Positions 1 to 6,607 of a stretch of 64,000 bases of DNA are shown here, in pieces. A program made the position numbers and the translations under genes. The notes beneath the pieces are model-generated. The model had not been told where the DNA came from. It saw only the letters and a list, made by a program, of their open reading frames with translations, and did not search any database. Each line of letters opens with the position of its first letter. Positions within the stretch are counted from its first letter, which is position 1. Origin of the DNA: Streptomyces liliiviolaceus (lineage in GTDB: Bacteria; Actinomycetota; Actinomycetes; Streptomycetales; Streptomycetaceae); the NCBI RefSeq assembly GCF_018070025.1, contig NZ_JAGPYQ010000001.1, positions 1,178,001-1,242,000 of the forward strand, given 5' to 3'.

Positions 1-1
1 C

Positions 2-274
2 GACACGTACGCCGCCAACACGGCCCTCGGCCTGCCCGAGGACGCCCGTGACTACACGGCGGCGGCCCAGATGCTCACGGCGCTCGGCATCACGGAGCTG
101 GACCTGCTGTCGAACAACCCCGACAAGGCGGAGCAGCTCCGGGCGCTCGGCATCGACGTACAGCACCGGGTCCCGACGGGCGTGTTCACGACGGCCCACA
201 ACGTCCTGTACCTGCGGGCGAAGGTCCTCCAGACCCAGCACACGCTGCCGCTGGCGAAGCTCACGGCGGGCTGA
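2..274 (+). CDS. ribA: GTP cyclohydrolase II, C-terminal fragment (cut by window edge)
   Basis: The frame is open from the first bases and ends at TGA 272-274, so only the last 90 residues are present. They contain DTYAANTALGLPEDARDY, LLSNNPDKAEQL and a final RVPTGVF stretch. This matches the end of RibA, where the LxNNPxK segment and the preceding Asp-Tyr/Phe region line the GTP site. RibA opens GTP to the diaminopyrimidine precursor of riboflavin. In actinobacteria it may be fused to a RibB domain (DHBP synthase), which cannot be judged here because the N-terminus lies outside the window. Confidence 0.88.
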   Translation, partial: DTYAANTALGLPEDARDYTAAAQMLTALGITELDLLSNNPDKAEQLRALGIDVQHRVPTGVFTTAHNVLYLRAKVLQTQHTLPLAKLTAG

Positions 275-339
275 CACGGCGGCCGTTCCGCATCGCCCGG
301 AAGCGGTGGCTCCGCGCGACGGCGGGGCAGAACGGTGCC

Positions 340-783
340 ATGGGGGATGACGGGGACACTCAGGCCCAGGCCCAGGCCCAGGCGCAGCGCATCGCGGAGG
401 ACGGCAGACTCTGGCAGCACACGCTGCACGAGAACACCATGCTGTTCCAGCGGGGCAACCTCTTCCTGGTGGGCCAGTCGCTGTTCGCCGTGGCGTACAC
501 GACGCTCCTCACCTCGGAGCACCACCTCGTGGCAGCACGCGTCCTGGCCGCCTTCGGCCTCGTACTGGCCCTGACCTGGCTGTACGTCGGCCACCGGCAC
601 CGCCTGTACTACCAGCACGTGCAACGCCGAGCGGTGGAACGCCTGCCGGAGTACGCGGCGACGTGGTCGAGCTGGTCCACCCGCGGCCAGGGCCGGGGCC
701 GAGGCCGCTCGATCGTCCTGATCGCCTACTTGCTGCCCGCGCTGGCGGTGGTGATGTGGGGGGCGTTGCTGGTGATCACGTGA
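340..783 (+). CDS. small integral membrane protein of unknown function
   Basis: This 147-residue protein has an Ala-Gln repeat near the N-terminus, then a soluble stretch. Two closely spaced hydrophobic segments lie at about residues 48-85 and one at the C-terminus (about 125-146). The segments are separated by a basic loop rich in Arg/Gly. It starts 65 bp after ribA on the same strand and may be co-transcribed with it. No strong ribosome site precedes the ATG. The pattern (about 30-residue cytosolic arm, HENTMLFQRGNLFLVGQ entering the membrane) recalls small bacterial RipA/DUF membrane families, but I cannot assign a function. Confidence 0.7.
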   Translation: MGDDGDTQAQAQAQAQRIAEDGRLWQHTLHENTMLFQRGNLFLVGQSLFAVAYTTLLTSEHHLVAARVLAAFGLVLALTWLYVGHRHRLYYQHVQRRAVERLPEYAATWSSWSTRGQGRGRGRSIVLIAYLLPALAVVMWGALLVIT

Positions 784-827
784 GCCCGAATCGTGAGCCC
801 CTCACGTGGCCCCCGGTAGCCGCACGG

Positions 828-1109
828 TCATACGTCGTAGACGGTGGACCGGTGTCCGACGTGGACCACCCACACCACCAGTTCCCCGTTGTCGAGCGTG
901 TAGATGACCCGGTAGTCCCCGACGCGGAGGCGGCGCCTATCCGGCTGCGAGACCAGCGCGGTGGTGTGGAAGCCGAGCGGGTCCGTCTCCAGCTCCGCCA
1001 GCTTGGCGAGGATGCGCAGCGCGGCACCCCGGGGGATCTTGCGCAGTTCCGACCGCGCCTCCGGCCGGAAGACGGTGCGATACGCAGGCGCGCCGGGCTC
1101 ATTCACCAC
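828..1109 (-). CDS. RelE/ParE-family toxin
   Basis: A 93-residue basic protein with the RelE fold signature: an N-terminal FRPEARSELRKI helix and a C-terminal RRLRVGDYRVIYTLDNGELVVWVVHVGHR, ending with a Tyr near the C-terminus. Members act as ribosome-dependent mRNA endonucleases, or as gyrase poisons in the ParE branch. I infer RelE-like from the RVGDYRVIY motif. The start is one of two consecutive GTG codons at 1109 or 1106 that overlap the antitoxin stop, so the pair is translationally coupled. Confidence 0.85.
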   Translation of the reverse strand: MVNEPGAPAYRTVFRPEARSELRKIPRGAALRILAKLAELETDPLGFHTTALVSQPDRRRLRVGDYRVIYTLDNGELVVWVVHVGHRSTVYDV

Positions 1110-1365
1110 GTGCCAACGTTTCCCTCATGACGTCCTCGATCGGGACGCCGTCCGCCGTGTTCGCCATGCGCTCGTCGATGATCCGGTTGATCTCGCGCTC
1201 TTCCCACTCCTGGTACCTGCGCAGGACCTCGATCGACACGACGGCTGCCACTTCCTTGCCCCGACGGGTGATGACCGTGGGGGTGTCGTCCCGGTCGGCC
1301 CGCTCGACCACCTCGGCCAGGTGGGCGCGCACGTCGCGGATGGACTCTATGGGCATATGGGTCAT
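1099..1365 (-). CDS. Phd/YefM-family antitoxin
   Basis: An acidic protein of 88 residues from the chosen ATG (an in-frame ATG nine bases later is equally possible). It has MPIESIRDVRAHLAEVVERA, then TPTVITRRGKEVAAVVSIEV, the canonical Phd/YefM N-terminal DNA-binding and dimerisation fold. The acidic C-terminal tail would wrap the toxin. It precedes and overlaps the RelE gene, the usual antitoxin-first order. Autoregulation is likely through the site immediately upstream. Confidence 0.85.
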   Translation of the reverse strand: MTHMPIESIRDVRAHLAEVVERADRDDTPTVITRRGKEVAAVVSIEVLRRYQEWEEREINRIIDERMANTADGVPIEDVMRETLARGE

Positions 1366-1382
1366 GCGCTCAAGAGTACCGA

Positions 1383-1399
1383 GTGCACCAGGTGTACAC
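1383..1399. promoter_or_regulatory. candidate antitoxin operator with TGTACA core
   Basis: Two small palindromes lie 20-35 bp before the antitoxin ATG: GTGCAC (1383-1388) and GTGTACAC (1392-1399). They are spaced 10 bp centre to centre. YefM-type antitoxins are known to bind TGTACA-centred repeats, so this is a plausible autoregulatory operator. A TACTCT box on the minus strand (around 1374-1379) could be the -10. Confidence 0.5.
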
Positions 1400-1434
1400 A
1401 AAGCGCCTACCGGGCCGGGTCTCCTTCGGAGTGG

Positions 1435-1731
1435 CTACTCGGCGCCGGTCAGACGCATCCCCCGGGACTCGGCGACGCGCAGCGCGTCGGTCAGGCACTC
1501 GGCGAGCCGACGTCCGGCGAACCGCAGCTCCGCGGGCGGTGACGCCGGATCGTCGAGCAACGGGCGGGCGAGCTCCAGCACATCGGCGCCCGTGGCGAGC
1601 AGGACGGTCTCCAGGTCGTCGGCGAGCCGGGACAGATACCCGCCGCCACTGTCCGCGACCAGGTAACAGGGCTTCCCGTCGAGGGACTGCCAGGGCAGCA
1701 GACGCGGCGCGGGGCCGGCGGGACGCTCCAT
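1435..1731 (-). CDS. hypothetical protein, downstream partner of a coupled pair
   Basis: A 98-residue acidic protein beginning [17 protein letters not shown] and ending MRLTGAE. Its ATG overlaps the TGA of the upstream gene (ATGA at 1731), indicating translational coupling. It contains CYLVADSGGGYLSRLADDLE followed by a Leu-rich helical C-terminus. I do not recognise a named domain. The gene lies in a small operon divergent from a GntR regulator, so it may be under that regulator's control. Confidence 0.65.
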   Translation of the reverse strand: MERPAGPAPRLLPWQSLDGKPCYLVADSGGGYLSRLADDLETVLLATGADVLELARPLLDDPASPPAELRFAGRRLAECLTDALRVAESRGMRLTGAE

Positions 1732-2000
1732 CAGGCGGCCACCTCCCGCGCACCGATCAGATGCGAGTCGAGATCGATCCCAAGATCGGCGGCGAGCACG
1801 AGGGCGAGCCGACGGCGCTGCTGGAGTGCGGCTTCCGGGTCGCCTTCCACAAGGCTGGGGTGCACGGGGTGCACGGGGTGCCGTACGGCGGTGATGTGAA
1901 GACAGAGATAGGTCCGATGACGTGTGCGCCGCCGCGTGCCGGTACCCGGGCAGAAGAGAAGCCGCATCCATTGGAGGGCGCGGCGGATAGGGTCGAGCAT
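1731..2000 (-). CDS. hypothetical small protein, first gene of coupled pair
   Basis: An 89-residue basic protein starting MLDPIRRALQWMRLLF with a good AGGAG site seven bases before the ATG. The N-terminal half is Arg-rich (GTGTRRRTRHRTYL) and contains a His/Pro repeat (HPVHPVHP). The C-terminal half is helical and Leu/Ala-rich. No domain is recognised. Its stop overlaps the start of the next gene. Divergent orientation to the GntR gene at 2185 suggests shared regulation. Confidence 0.65.
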   Translation of the reverse strand: MLDPIRRALQWMRLLFCPGTGTRRRTRHRTYLCLHITAVRHPVHPVHPSLVEGDPEAALQQRRRLALVLAADLGIDLDSHLIGAREVAA

Positions 2001-2117
2001 GTTGACGCTCCTATTTCAGCGTTGACCACGCCCCGGGAGGTCTTGCCACCTCGCCGGGGTCCTGCATATTTCGACCATACCGGGAACTGCGTCCCCCTGC
2101 ACCCCCCTGCTCAATAC

Positions 2118-2141
2118 CGCGTCCCGACGCTGCGGGACGCG
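2118..2141. promoter_or_regulatory. perfect inverted repeat, candidate GntR operator
   Basis: Nine-base arms CGCGTCCCG / CGGGACGCG are separated by 6 bp. They lie 44 bp before the GntR start in the 184-bp divergent intergenic region. The position suits autoregulation and control of the divergent small genes. Confidence 0.5.
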
Positions 2142-2184
2142 TTCTGCCCCTGCGGTACGCGTAGGGCTGCGGCACCGTGGAGAG

Positions 2185-2448
2185 ATGAGTGAGCTTCCAC
2201 GCTACGAGTACGTGAAACTCGCCGACGCGATCGCCGCGGACATCGCGTCCGGCACATTGCCGCAAGGGGCCGCGCTGCCCGGCGAGCGAGCCATGACGGA
2301 TCTGTACGGCGTGAGCATCGGCACCGTGCGCCGCACCATCGTCGAACTCCGAAGGCGAGGACTCGTCGCCACCCTGCCCGCGAAGGGGACGTACGTCATC
2401 GACATGCCGAAGGCGCCCGGCGACGAGGGCGAACCCCGTCAGGCATGA
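2185..2448 (+). CDS. GntR-family transcriptional regulator, DNA-binding domain only
   Basis: An 87-residue protein that is essentially just the winged helix of the GntR family: YVKLADAIAADIASGTLPQGAALPGERAMTDLYGVSIGTVRRTIVELRRRGLVATLPAKGTYVI. It lacks the C-terminal effector domain of classical FadR/HutC members. Such minimal GntR proteins are common in Streptomyces. It is divergent from the coupled pair at 1435-2000 with a palindrome between. The ribosome site is weak (GGAG almost touching the ATG), so the mRNA may be nearly leaderless. Confidence 0.85.
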   Translation: MSELPRYEYVKLADAIAADIASGTLPQGAALPGERAMTDLYGVSIGTVRRTIVELRRRGLVATLPAKGTYVIDMPKAPGDEGEPRQA

Positions 2449-2460
2449 CGAACAAAACGA

Positions 2461-2491
2461 GCCCCCAGCTCAAGTGCCTCTGAGCTGGGGG
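2461..2491. terminator. bidirectional hairpin between GntR gene and tRNA-Lys
   Basis: Perfect 11-bp arms GCCCCCAGCTC / GAGCTGGGGGC enclose a 9-base loop. It lies 12 bp after the GntR stop and 8 bp after the 3' end of the convergent tRNA. Confidence 0.8.
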
Positions 2492-2499
2492 CTTTCGTG

Positions 2500-2572
2500 T
2501 AGACCCTGTGGGACTCGAACCCACAACCAATGGATTAAAAGTCCACTGCTCTGCCAATTGAGCTAAGGGTCC
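2500..2572 (-). tRNA. tRNA-Lys (anticodon UUU)
   Basis: A full cloverleaf on the minus strand. The acceptor arm is GGACCCT with AGGGTCT (G-U at the first pair), followed by TA, a GCTC/GAGC D-stem, anticodon loop CTTTTAA and a GTTCGAG T-loop. CCA is not encoded. Confidence 0.93.
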
Positions 2573-2633
2573 GTGCGTCGGCCGACGCCGGCGCACGCAC
2601 CGACCATGGTCGACGCAGGAACGAGCATAGCCG

Positions 2634-2678
2634 GACGCGGCCGGGACTCCGATCGGGTATCGGTGTCCCGGCCGCGTC
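2634..2678 (-). terminator. terminator of the amino-acid permease gene
   Basis: Fourteen-base-pair arms GACGCGGCCGGGAC / GTCCCGGCCGCGTC with a further internal stem (CCGAT/ATCGG). It is 16 bp after the permease stop. Confidence 0.75.
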
Positions 2679-2693
2679 GGGGAGTTCAGGGCG

Positions 2694-4229
2694 TCACGGA
2701 TCCAGTGGTTCCGGGGCGCCCGCTCGGGCCGCCTCGCGGGCGCGGGTGCGTTCGTGGTCCGGGTTGAGGAACCAATGGCGGGCCGAGGCGAACCACCACG
2801 CCGCCGCGAAGCCGAGGACTGCCAGGACCGCGACGGGCGCGTAGTTGAAGGTCTCCCAGGTGACCGGGGAGACCTGGGGGAGCATGAAGAGGATCGTGAT
2901 CACGCCCACCCAGACGACCGCCACGATGCCGATCGGGCGGGACCAGCGGCCCAGGTGCCACGGCCCCCGTTCGAACGCCTCGCCCTTGCGCAGCCGCAGC
3001 AGCGTCGGGATCACGTACGCGATGTAGAGGCCGATCACCGCGATCGACGTCACCGCCGCGTACGCGGTCACGTTGATCAGGTACGGCAGGCCGAGCACCA
3101 GCGCGCCGAGCGCCGCGAGCCACACCGCCGCGACGGGCGTACGCGTGCGCGGGTTCACCGTGTGCCAGAGGTTGGAGTACGGCAGCGCCCCGTCGCGCGA
3201 GAAGGCGTAGATCATGCGGGAGTTGGCGGTCACGGACGCCATGCCGCAGAACAGCTGCGCGCCGATGACGACGAGGAGCAGGAGCTTGCCCGCCGTCGCG
3301 CCGAGCGCGTCCAGGAGGATCTGGGCCGGCGGTACGCCCGTCGGTGACGTGAGGGCGCCGTCGTACGACTGGATCGCGAAGGTGAAGCCGAGGAGGAGGA
3401 CGAAGCCCGCGATCCACGACGTCCAGATGGACTGGACGATGCCCTTGGGCCCGGCCGTGGACGCGTCGTGCGTCTCCTCCGTCATGTGCGCCGAGGCGTC
3501 GTACCCGGTGAAGGTGTACTGCGCCATCAGCAGGCCCAGCAGCACCACGTAGAAGCTGCTGCCCCAGCCCGTGTTGTTCACGAACTCCGTGAAGACGAAG
3601 GACGCGGACTGGTGCTGGTCCGGTACGAAGGTCAGCGCGCCGACGATGACCGCGACGCCGATGACGTGCCACCACACGCTGACGCTGTTGAGGAGGCCGA
3701 CGATCCGTACGCCGAAGGTGTTCAGCAGCCCGTGCAGGATCAGGATGGCGGCGAAGAGCAGGATCGTGCGGCCGGGGGTGACCTCGAAGTCGAACTGGAG
3801 GTTCAGGTACGCGCCCAGGAACGAGGCCGCGCCGAAGTCGATGCCGGCGGTCACGGCGACCTGGCCGAGGACGTTGAACCAGCCCGTGAACCACGCCCAG
3901 GCCGCCGCCGTACGCGGCGGGGCGAGGCGGTGGGCCCAGAAGTACAGGCCCGCGGAGGTCGGGTACGCCGAACAGATCTCGGCCATCGCGAGCCCGACGA
4001 ACAGGGTCATCAGACCCACCGCCACCCAGCCCCAGGTGATCACCGCCGGGCCGCCGGTGTTCATGCCGAACAGGTAGAGCGTCAGACAGCCCGACAGGAC
4101 CGAGATGATCGTGAAGGAGACCGCGTAGTTGGAGAACGCCGACATGCGGCGGGCGAGAACCTGCGTGTAACCGAGCTGGGCCAGCCGCTCTTCGTCCGAC
4201 AGCCCACTCACTCTGGCGTCTTCTGTCAT
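2694..4229 (-). CDS. APC-superfamily amino acid permease
   Basis: A 511-residue polytopic protein with about 12 hydrophobic segments. The N-terminal LAQLGYTQVLARRMSAFSNY, then a first helix with an SGCLTLY turn, and GLAMAEICSAYPTSAGLYFW are typical of the APC amino acid/choline (AAT/ACT, GABA-permease-like) branch. It imports an amino acid or amine by proton symport at the cytoplasmic membrane; the substrate is not predictable from sequence. The ATG at 4229 (MTEDARVSG) was preferred over an upstream in-frame start because of a GGGGG site. It stands alone with its own terminator. Confidence 0.88.
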   Translation of the reverse strand: MTEDARVSGLSDEERLAQLGYTQVLARRMSAFSNYAVSFTIISVLSGCLTLYLFGMNTGGPAVITWGWVAVGLMTLFVGLAMAEICSAYPTSAGLYFWAHRLAPPRTAAAWAWFTGWFNVLGQVAVTAGIDFGAASFLGAYLNLQFDFEVTPGRTILLFAAILILHGLLNTFGVRIVGLLNSVSVWWHVIGVAVIVGALTFVPDQHQSASFVFTEFVNNTGWGSSFYVVLLGLLMAQYTFTGYDASAHMTEETHDASTAGPKGIVQSIWTSWIAGFVLLLGFTFAIQSYDGALTSPTGVPPAQILLDALGATAGKLLLLVVIGAQLFCGMASVTANSRMIYAFSRDGALPYSNLWHTVNPRTRTPVAAVWLAALGALVLGLPYLINVTAYAAVTSIAVIGLYIAYVIPTLLRLRKGEAFERGPWHLGRWSRPIGIVAVVWVGVITILFMLPQVSPVTWETFNYAPVAVLAVLGFAAAWWFASARHWFLNPDHERTRAREAARAGAPEPLDP

Positions 4230-4329
4230 GCCCCCAGCAATTCCCTCGCCGGGGGTATGACATGCGCCACAGTGCGGTTGATCTGGCCGAAACACGGCCG
4301 GTGGGGTCACGGCTCGGCCGACCCGGTCT

Positions 4330-6414
4330 CTAGACGTCGGTCAAGCCGAGTTGCAGGGAGGTGACCTGATGCTGGCTGAGTACCCCCGCGTGGACATGCA
4401 CCTCGTCCACAAGCCCCTGCAGGTACTCGCCCCAGCCTCCGGCCGACCGCGCCCGGCCAACCTCGATGCCGGTCTTCGCCGTCCAGCCCGGCCGGTACGA
4501 CGCCCGTGCCGAGACCGTCCCGTCGGCGTACAGCAGGATCTCGTCGGCCGCGTCGTCGTACACGAGCGAAAGATGGTGGTCGTAGTCCGGGGACGCCCAC
4601 ATGTCGTCCGCGGTGAGCGTGGTCTTCTCCCCGTTCGAGTCCGTCAGAGTCACCTGCCACTGCTGCGATGCCCCCGAGTAGCGCACCGCGGCGAGAGAAC
4701 CGTCCGCACCCGGCAGCGACACCACCGTCATCGGCCGGTCCTGTGCCTCGCCGTCGATCCGCACGTGCGCGGAGAGCGAGAAGCTGTCCCCGGTGTCGAC
4801 GACCGGACCGTCCGCCGCGGCGAAGTCGCCGTCGCCGTCCAGCACGAGATGTCCCTCACCGACGATGGGGTACGGGGCCGAAGCGCAGTCCGGGTCGGCC
4901 CCGGGGTCGCAGGAATCGTCGGCACGGTAGACCCTCGCGTCGCCGCCGAGCGTCAGCGGCAGTCCGCCGTCCCGCTCGGGGCTGCTGCCGCCGGACGCCT
5001 CGTCCAGTGCCCAGTACCCCTTGCTCGCGGTGCCCCGCTTCGCGAGCGCGGCGGCCTCGGGCGCGACGACCACCCGGTCCCACACCCGGACGTCGGCCAG
5101 CGCGCCGTGCCAGTTGCCGCCCGCACCGCCCCGGCTCCGCCCGATCTGGAGGTTCCCGGACGCCGAGGGCGCCGTGACGTTCTCGGCGGTGCCGACCGGC
5201 CTGCCGTTCACGTACAGGCGGGCCGTCCCGGCCACCGGGTCGTGGACGCCCGTCAGCTGCGCCCACTCCCCGCTCTCCGGCACCCCGCCCCGTACGACCG
5301 AGCCGCCCACCGTGAAGGACCAGGCGCCGTCGTCCGTCCCCAGCCCGAACGCCGCCGCGTCCGCGCCGCCGTCCTGGCTCACCGCCGCCAGGTCCTCGGC
5401 GAGGGAGTCCGGCCGTACCCAGGCGCTGACGGTGAAGGCCCCGGCCGGGTCGGCCGCCGGGGCGCCGCTGGTCAGGTACGCCCCGTCCGTGCCGTCGAAC
5501 CCGGCCGCTCCCGTCACCGCGGTCCGCGCGGGGCCCTCGGCGCCGAACGCGACCCCGTCACCCGCCGTCGCGGGTCTGCCGCCCGCACCCGCCGCCGCCT
5601 CGGTGGCCCCGGCCGCGTCGGCGAGCTTCCACGCGGCTACGGGCGTACGGCCCTCGCTCACGCGGAACATGTAGTCCATGGGCGCGCTCGCGTTGCCCGC
5701 CCGGTCGACGGCCTTGACCGTCAGCGTGGGGAGCCCCACGGACTGCGGCAGGTAGGTGAGCACGACCGGGCCACCGGACTCCGCCGGCTTCACGGTCCGT
5801 GTGCCCTCGCCCTGGAAGGAGTAGAGGTACGACACCGTGTCGTCCGACGCGGAGTCGACCGTGAACGTGCCGTACCTGCCCACCCCGTCGTGCCACACGT
5901 CGTCGTCCGGGTACTCGGGCGACGACACCGAGGGCTTCGCGGGCGCCACGTCGTCGTAGACGAAGGCGCAGGACGTACCGCCGCCGTCCGAACTCCACGG
6001 CCCCCACACCGTGCCGTCGTGCGCCCGCACCCGCCAGCTCACCGCGGTGAACGCCGGTACGTCGGACGGCACGGTCCAACTGAACGACGAGCCGCCGACC
6101 TTGGCGGTCGTCTCGACGGTACGCACCTGAGGGGCGCCCGCGTCGTCCGTCCAGGACACCTCGAACTGGGCACTCACCCGGTTTCCGTCCGGGTCGCGCA
6201 GCACCGCGGACAGCGTCGGCTCCCAGCGCACGTACGTCGGGTCCGCGGCACCCGCACAAGCCGCGCCCCCGGTCATCAGATCGGCCGCCGCGGGCTGCGA
6301 CGGCGGTCGGTTCTCCGCCGCCGCGGCCGTCCACGGGGTGAGCGCGAGGGCCGACGACGCGAGCGTCACGGCGATCGCGCGGCGTACGAGGGCATGACGA
6401 ACTGGTGGCTTCAA
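4330..6414 (-). CDS. secreted protein with two LamG/concanavalin-like domains
   Basis: The protein has 694 residues from a TTG start behind GGAGGGG. A twin-arginine-free Sec signal (KPPVRHALVRRAIAV, hydrophobic core, cleavage near TAAAAE) begins right at this start, which supports it over the upstream GTG at 6489. Residues 40-255 are Ig/FN3-like beta repeats (SFSWTVPSDVPAFTAVSWRVRA, LTVKAVDRAGNAS). Two LamG jelly-roll domains follow at about 259-455 (LYVNGRPVG, ADVRVWDRV) and 466-690 (ILLYADGTV, GLVDEVHVHAGVLS). No catalytic domain is visible, so it is probably a carbohydrate- or matrix-binding exoprotein. Confidence 0.85.
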   Translation of the reverse strand: MKPPVRHALVRRAIAVTLASSALALTPWTAAAAENRPPSQPAAADLMTGGAACAGAADPTYVRWEPTLSAVLRDPDGNRVSAQFEVSWTDDAGAPQVRTVETTAKVGGSSFSWTVPSDVPAFTAVSWRVRAHDGTVWGPWSSDGGGTSCAFVYDDVAPAKPSVSSPEYPDDDVWHDGVGRYGTFTVDSASDDTVSYLYSFQGEGTRTVKPAESGGPVVLTYLPQSVGLPTLTVKAVDRAGNASAPMDYMFRVSEGRTPVAAWKLADAAGATEAAAGAGGRPATAGDGVAFGAEGPARTAVTGAAGFDGTDGAYLTSGAPAADPAGAFTVSAWVRPDSLAEDLAAVSQDGGADAAAFGLGTDDGAWSFTVGGSVVRGGVPESGEWAQLTGVHDPVAGTARLYVNGRPVGTAENVTAPSASGNLQIGRSRGGAGGNWHGALADVRVWDRVVVAPEAAALAKRGTASKGYWALDEASGGSSPERDGGLPLTLGGDARVYRADDSCDPGADPDCASAPYPIVGEGHLVLDGDGDFAAADGPVVDTGDSFSLSAHVRIDGEAQDRPMTVVSLPGADGSLAAVRYSGASQQWQVTLTDSNGEKTTLTADDMWASPDYDHHLSLVYDDAADEILLYADGTVSARASYRPGWTAKTGIEVGRARSAGGWGEYLQGLVDEVHVHAGVLSQHQVTSLQLGLTDV

Positions 6415-6526
6415 CGGGTCCCCTCCCCTGGGCCCGGCGATCCGCCGCCGGGCCGTCCGATTCCGCGCCGGAGCGTAACAGCCGGTCACGACAGGGGAGT
6501 TGTCATTTTTCGGCGGCCGGGAACGC

Positions 6527-6564
6527 CGAAGGGCCCGGACGACCGAGGTCGTTCGGGCCCTTCG
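6527..6564 (-). terminator. terminator of the DEAD-box helicase gene
   Basis: A long hairpin: 11-bp arms CGAAGGGCCCG / CGGGCCCTTCG with a second inner stem (ACGACC/GGTCGT). It lies 44 bp downstream of the helicase stop and also blocks read-through towards the LamG gene. Confidence 0.75.
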
Positions 6565-6607
6565 TGTACTGCCGGGTACTGCGTTGCCGCTACGGCGTCA
6601 GCCTGCG

